This document shows positions 60,481-64,000 of a DNA stretch of 64,000 nucleotides, in pieces. Source of the DNA: an uncultured Nocardioides sp. (GTDB taxonomy: Bacteria > Actinomycetota > Actinomycetes > Propionibacteriales > Nocardioidaceae); the NCBI RefSeq assembly GCF_947488515.1, contig NZ_CANKZF010000001.1:1922001-1986000 (forward strand), written 5' to 3'. The position numbers and the translations under genes were made by a program. The notes under the pieces are model-generated. The model saw only the letters and a program-made list of their open reading frames with translations, did no database searches and was not told the origin of the DNA. Each line of letters starts with the position of its first letter. Position 1 is the stretch's first letter.

Positions 60481-60517
60481 TCGAGTAGCCCGAGGAACGA
60501 GGGCGTATCGAGATTCA
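60476..60517. repeat. dispersed repeat, copy 2, between convergent arsC and lacI
   Basis: 42 nt beginning GGTGATCGAGTAGCC and ending GGCGTATCGAGATTCA, matching 29103-29148 except for small deletions. It makes up the whole space between the genes and contains both stop codons: TGA 60478-60480 for arsC, and TGA on the minus strand at 60517-60515 for lacI. The ends are imperfect inverted copies (TCGAGTAGCC vs TCGATACGCC). Confidence 0.78.
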
Positions 60518-61558
60518 GGCGCTGGCGCGCCGGACCAGCGTCGGCGGGATGATCACCCGCATCGGGCGGCTGGACCCGGGCTCGTCGACGCGCTCGAGGA
60601 GCAGTCGGGTCGCGCGCTCGGCCATCTCGTCGACCGGCTGCCGGACGGTGGTCAGGGCCGGCGAGGTGCGCTCGGCGACGCCGAGGTCGTCGAAGCCGAC
60701 GACCGCGATGTCGTCGGGCACGCGGCGACCGAGCTCCGCGAGCACCTTCAGGGCGCCGGCGGCCATCAGGTCGGAGGCCACCACGAGGCCGTCGATGTCG
60801 GGGTGGCGCTCCATGAGCGCCCGGGCCGCGGCCTCGCCGCTGGCCTCGGTGAAGTCGCCGTGCTCAACGGCGTCGGCGGCCAGCCCGGCCGTCGACATCG
60901 CCTGGCGCCAGCCGGCGATCCGGTCCTCGGAGGCCGTCATGTCGGCGGGCCCCGCGATGGTGCCGATCCGCGTGCAGCCGCGGGCGATCAGGGCCTCGGT
61001 CGCCTCGCGCTCACCCGCCACGTTGTCGACGTCGACGTAGGCCACCCGGTCGCCCCCGGTCCAGGGACGACCGCCGAAGACGCAGGGCAGGCCGATGTCG
61101 GCGAGGTGCTCGGCGAGCCGGTCGTCGCGGTGGTGGGAGACGACCAGGGCGCCGTCGACGTGGCGGTTGGTCAGGTAGCGCAGGGTCCGCGCCGTCGACG
61201 CGCCGGGGCGGGCCAGCAGCAGCACCAGCTGGATGTCGCGCTCGCCCAGCACCCGGGTCACGCCGCGCAGCGTGCCGGCGAAGAACGGGTCGGAGAAGAC
61301 ACGGTCGTCGGGCTCGGGGACGACCACGGCGATCGAGTCCGTACGCCGCGTGACGAGGCTGCGCGCCGCTGGGTTGGGGACGTAGCCGAGCGTGCGCACC
61401 GCCGTGTCGACGGCCGACTGGGCACGCGCGCTGACGCGCTGGCCGCCGTTGATCGCACGGGACGCCGTGGCGCGCGAGACGCCCGCGACCCGGGCCACCT
61501 CGTCGAGGGTGGGCTGACCCGCGCTCACGGTGCTGCGCGGGGTGGTCACTCGCGCCAC
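60515..61558 (-). CDS. LacI-family transcriptional regulator
   Basis: About 347 residues. DNA-binding part TLDEVARVAGVSRATASRAINGGQRVSARAQSAVDTAVRTLGYVPNPAARSL with the hinge; periplasmic-binding-protein-like effector part with SIAVVVPEPDDRVFSDPFFAGTLRG, IDGLVVASDLMAAGALKVL and VVGFDDLGVAERTSPALTTVRQP. It probably controls the beta-glucosidase and sugar permeases upstream, with a disaccharide as inducer. GTG 61558 fits GGGGACGA upstream; GTG 61549 is an alternative. One nt separates it from the glucosidase stop. Confidence 0.88.
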   Translation of the reverse strand: MARVTTPRSTVSAGQPTLDEVARVAGVSRATASRAINGGQRVSARAQSAVDTAVRTLGYVPNPAARSLVTRRTDSIAVVVPEPDDRVFSDPFFAGTLRGVTRVLGERDIQLVLLLARPGASTARTLRYLTNRHVDGALVVSHHRDDRLAEHLADIGLPCVFGGRPWTGGDRVAYVDVDNVAGEREATEALIARGCTRIGTIAGPADMTASEDRIAGWRQAMSTAGLAADAVEHGDFTEASGEAAARALMERHPDIDGLVVASDLMAAGALKVLAELGRRVPDDIAVVGFDDLGVAERTSPALTTVRQPVDEMAERATRLLLERVDEPGSSRPMRVIIPPTLVRRASA

Positions 61559-61559
61559 G

Positions 61560-63032
61560 CTAGTCGTCCCCGGCTGGTGGCGCGGGCAGGGTCCCGGTGC
61601 GGGCGAGCTCGGCGTACCAGTGGGCGCTCGACTTCGGCGTACGACGCTGCGTCGCGTAGTCGACGTGGACGAGGCCGAATCGCTTGGCGTAGCCGAAGGC
61701 CCACTCGAAGTTGTCGTAGAACGACCACTGGAAGAACCCGCGGACGTCGACGCCCTCGTCGATCGCCCGGTGCACCGCACGCAGGTAGGAGTCGAGGAAC
61801 GCGATCCGGTCGGGGTCGTGGACCTGTCCGTGCTCGTCGAGCCGGTCGTCGAAGGCCGCGCCGGTCTCGGTGAGGTAGATCGGCAGGTGCGGGTAGTCGT
61901 CGTGGAGCCGGCGCAGCAGCCGGTGGAGGCCGTCGGGCTGGATCTCCCACCCCATGGCGGTCAGCGGCAGCCCGCGGCTGGGGAAGGTGACGTGCTCGGA
62001 GCCGGGGAAGGGCGAGAGCGCGACCCGGGCGGGGTGGTCGGCGCCGATGCCGACGACGTCCGTGCGCGGGTGACCCGAGACCTCGTTGCCGTGGTAGTAG
62101 TTCACGCCCAGCACGTCGATCGGGGTCGAGATGACGTCGAGGTCACCGTCGCGCACCACGTCGAGCCAGGGCCGGTCCTGCCACGTCCGGTCGGCGGTGT
62201 CCTCGAGCACGTCCACGGGGTACGCGCCGCGGAAGATCGGGTCGAGGAAGAAGCGGTTGTGCATCCCGTCGATCCGGCGGGCGGCGTCGACGTCGACCGG
62301 GTCGTCTCCGTCGCTCGGGTCGGGCACCGTCAGGTTGAGGCTCAGCCCGAGCCGGTCGGCGCCGCGGCTGCGCAGCTCCTGCGTCGCGAGGCCGTGCGCG
62401 AGCAGCAGGTGGTGGCCGGCGACGAGACCGGCGGCCCCCTCCTGGCGACCCGGCGCGTGGTGGCCCGCGGTGTAGCCGAGGAAGGCGGAGCACCACGGCT
62501 CGTTGAGGGTGGTCCACGTCGGCACCCGGTCGCCGAGCGCCTCGTGCACCGAGACGGCGTACTCCACGAACCGGTGCACGGTGTCGCGGTTGGTCCAGCC
62601 GCCGGCGTCCTCGAGCACCTGCGGAAGGTCCCAGTGGTAGAGCGTCAGCCACGGCGCGATGCCGTGGGAGAGCAGCTCGTCCACGAGCCGGTCGTAGAAC
62701 GCGAGGCCGGCCGCGTTGACCGGCCCCGCGTCCGGCCGCACCCGCGGCCACGCCACCGAGAAGCGGTACGACGTGGCACCGAGGTCGGCGAGGAGTTCCA
62801 CATCGGCTGGCATCCGGTGGTAGTGGTCGCAGGCGACCTCTCCGGTGTCCCCGCCCAGGATCGCTCCGGGGACCCGAGAGAAGGTGTCCCAGATCGAGGG
62901 GGTGCGCCCGTCCTCGGTGACGGCGCCCTCGATCTGGTAGGAGGCGGTGGCCATGCCCCACACGAAGTCGTGCGCGAAGTGCGCTCGCGTCGTCGACTCG
63001 ACGGTGGAGGCGGGCGTGGTGTGGGTGGTCAT
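61560..63032 (-). CDS. glycoside hydrolase family 1 beta-glucosidase
   Basis: 490 residues. FVWGMATASYQIEGAV at the start, acid/base Glu in WTTLNEPWC near 175, DVLGVNYYHGN, nucleophile Glu in IYLTETGAAF near 375 (usual ITENGA, here ETGA), and FQWSFYDNFEWAFGYAKRFGLVHVD near the C-terminus. No signal peptide, so cytosolic, acting on sugars taken up by the ABC system. ATG 63032 overlaps the permease stop by 4 nt. Confidence 0.93.
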   Translation of the reverse strand: MTTHTTPASTVESTTRAHFAHDFVWGMATASYQIEGAVTEDGRTPSIWDTFSRVPGAILGGDTGEVACDHYHRMPADVELLADLGATSYRFSVAWPRVRPDAGPVNAAGLAFYDRLVDELLSHGIAPWLTLYHWDLPQVLEDAGGWTNRDTVHRFVEYAVSVHEALGDRVPTWTTLNEPWCSAFLGYTAGHHAPGRQEGAAGLVAGHHLLLAHGLATQELRSRGADRLGLSLNLTVPDPSDGDDPVDVDAARRIDGMHNRFFLDPIFRGAYPVDVLEDTADRTWQDRPWLDVVRDGDLDVISTPIDVLGVNYYHGNEVSGHPRTDVVGIGADHPARVALSPFPGSEHVTFPSRGLPLTAMGWEIQPDGLHRLLRRLHDDYPHLPIYLTETGAAFDDRLDEHGQVHDPDRIAFLDSYLRAVHRAIDEGVDVRGFFQWSFYDNFEWAFGYAKRFGLVHVDYATQRRTPKSSAHWYAELARTGTLPAPPAGDD

Positions 63033-63847
63033 CCCTTGACGGCTCCTTGCATGATGCCGGACACGAGCTGGCGGCCGGCGAGGACGAACAGGACGAGGAG
63101 CGGGATGGTGGCCAGGGTGGTCCCGGCGAGGACGAGGCTGTAGTCCTTGAAGAACCCGCTCTGGAGCTGGTTGAGCGCCACCTGGATGGTGGGGTTGCTG
63201 TTCGGCAGGGCGATGAGCGGCCAGAAGAAGTCCGTCCACACCTGCATGAAGGTGAAGAGCCAGAGGATGGCGGCTGCAGGTCGGGCGGCGGGCGCGGCGA
63301 CGTGCCAGAAGATGCGGATCTGGGAGCACCCGTCCATGCGGGCGGCCTCGACCAGCTCGTCCGGCACCGCGTCGACCAGGTACTGCCGCATGAAGAAGAC
63401 GCCGAAGGCGGTGACCAGCCACGGGATGATCACCGCCGTGATGGTGCCGGTCCAGCCGAACTCCGACATCAGGATGAACATGGGTACGACGCCCAGCTGG
63501 GTCGGGACTGCCATGGTGGCGATCACGAAGACCAGCAGCGGACCGCGACCACGGAAGCGCAGCTTGGCGAAGGCGTAGCCCGCCAAGGTGCAGAAGAACA
63601 CCACCGAGCAGGCCGTCACCGTGGACACCAGCAGGCTGTTGCCGATGGCCTTCCAGAAGGGGATCGTCGTCATCGCGCGCTCGGCGTTGGACCAGAAGTG
63701 ACCACCCGGCAGCAGCGGCGGGACGCCCTGCGCGGCGATCTCCTTCGTGTGCGAGCCGAGCAGGAACGACCAGTAGAGCGGAGCGGCTGAGCCGACCAGG
63801 AATGCGGTCAGCAGGCCGTAGACGAGGAACCCCGGACGGCGCGTCAT
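63029..63847 (-). CDS. carbohydrate ABC transporter permease (MalG-type)
   Basis: 272 residues, six membrane helices. The ATPase-contact EAA loop is seen at VPDELVEAARMDGCSQIRIFWHVAAPAARPA near 175-205. N-terminal PLYWSFLLGSHTKEI and C-terminal LVLFVLAGRQLVSGIMQGAVKG are typical of the second permease in CUT1 systems. Works with the permease to its right and an ATPase and binding protein outside the window. Supplies the substrate for the beta-glucosidase. Confidence 0.92.
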   Translation of the reverse strand: MTRRPGFLVYGLLTAFLVGSAAPLYWSFLLGSHTKEIAAQGVPPLLPGGHFWSNAERAMTTIPFWKAIGNSLLVSTVTACSVVFFCTLAGYAFAKLRFRGRGPLLVFVIATMAVPTQLGVVPMFILMSEFGWTGTITAVIIPWLVTAFGVFFMRQYLVDAVPDELVEAARMDGCSQIRIFWHVAAPAARPAAAILWLFTFMQVWTDFFWPLIALPNSNPTIQVALNQLQSGFFKDYSLVLAGTTLATIPLLVLFVLAGRQLVSGIMQGAVKG

Positions 63848-64000
63848 CGGTCTCCTCCCAAGGCTCCGATCCTGCGGATGAGCAGGAAGTTGGCGATGCC
63901 GAAGGCACAGATCACGACGAAGAGCAGCCAAGCCGTGGCCGAGGCCCGTCCCAGGTCGCGCAGCTGCCAGCCGAAGTCGTAGATCAGCATGGTGATGGTG
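63844..64000 (-). CDS. carbohydrate ABC transporter permease (MalF-type), C-terminal end only
   Basis: The last 51 codons and stop are in the window; the rest lies beyond the right edge. They read LIYDFGWQLRDLGRASATAW then a final helix LLFVVICAFGIANFLLIRR and a short tail. The ASATAWLLF...NFLLIRR ending is that of the first CUT1 permease. Stop overlaps the MalG-type start by 4 nt. Confidence 0.85.
   Translation of the reverse strand, partial: TITMLIYDFGWQLRDLGRASATAWLLFVVICAFGIANFLLIRRIGALGGDR

Overview
The window is very GC-rich (about 70% by eye), gene-dense DNA with many GTG/TTG starts and genes chained by 4-bp ATGA/GTGA overlaps. The gene content (SigK/RskA pair, mycothiol-enzyme-like DinB-type protein, SARP/BTAD regulator, HelD-like protein, biotin-dependent acyl-CoA carboxylase, actinobacterial three-gene ars operon) points to an actinobacterial chromosome, most like Nocardioidaceae/Propionibacteriales. 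That placement is an inference from style and gene content, not from a marker gene. I see no rRNA, tRNA, phage, transposase or CRISPR.

Layout. 1-4.1 kb: truncated HelD-like RNA-polymerase recycling ATPase, a secreted protein, a small membrane protein and a crotonase. 4.2-8.8 kb: three translationally coupled glycan genes (GT4, nucleotide-sugar epimerase, GT2 with two C-terminal helical repeats). 8.8-18.2 kb: an extended SigK regulon: a membrane-anchored molybdopterin oxidoreductase, a fasciclin lipoprotein, sigK, rskA, a fused flavin oxidoreductase-DUF1365 protein, two cyclopropane-synthase-like methyltransferases and a DUF1295 membrane reductase. Two matching promoter-like elements (CAATCC/CCATCC, 15-16 nt, CCGAAC) precede the oxidoreductase and the fasciclin gene. 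18.3-24.3 kb: a second ECF sigma factor with a non-classical membrane partner, an AraC-type regulator and miscellaneous small enzymes.

24.4-33.9 kb: an eight-gene minus-strand operon (tetR, TIGR03084, AtuA-like, acyl-CoA dehydrogenase, SRPBCC, carboxylase beta and alpha, acyl-CoA dehydrogenase) for a branched or terpenoid acyl-CoA, with tandem TetR operators. 34.0-41.1 kb: the most novel locus. A SARP/BTAD regulator anchored in the membrane with a Thr-Pro-rich outer tail diverges from two homologous 64- and 71-residue peptides that share a leader motif (LPxRETL). These are followed by a three-part protein (PqqD/RRE-like domain, M50 site-2 protease, ParA/MinD ATPase) and a secreted protein with three evenly spaced CxxC repeats. 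Two strong hairpins separate the peptide genes from what follows. 41.1-47.6 kb: two ABC export systems with a PadR regulator. 47.8-55 kb: a fadB/fadA pair divergent from merR and an antiporter, then an NAD(P)-binding protein and a CPBP protease. 55-58 kb: LLM flavoenzyme and a DEAD-box helicase with a Gly/Gln-rich tail. 58.1-60.5 kb: arsenic resistance (arsI/cadI divergent from arsR-acr3-arsC). 60.5-64 kb: LacI regulator, GH1 beta-glucosidase and sugar ABC permeases, running off the right edge.

A second theme is palindromic DNA. Long near-perfect hairpins end many transcripts. Similar palindromes lie in frame inside coding sequences (flavin oxidoreductase, first methyltransferase, carboxylase beta). 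A dispersed 42-46 bp repeat supplies stop codons to three genes and the N-terminus of a fourth.
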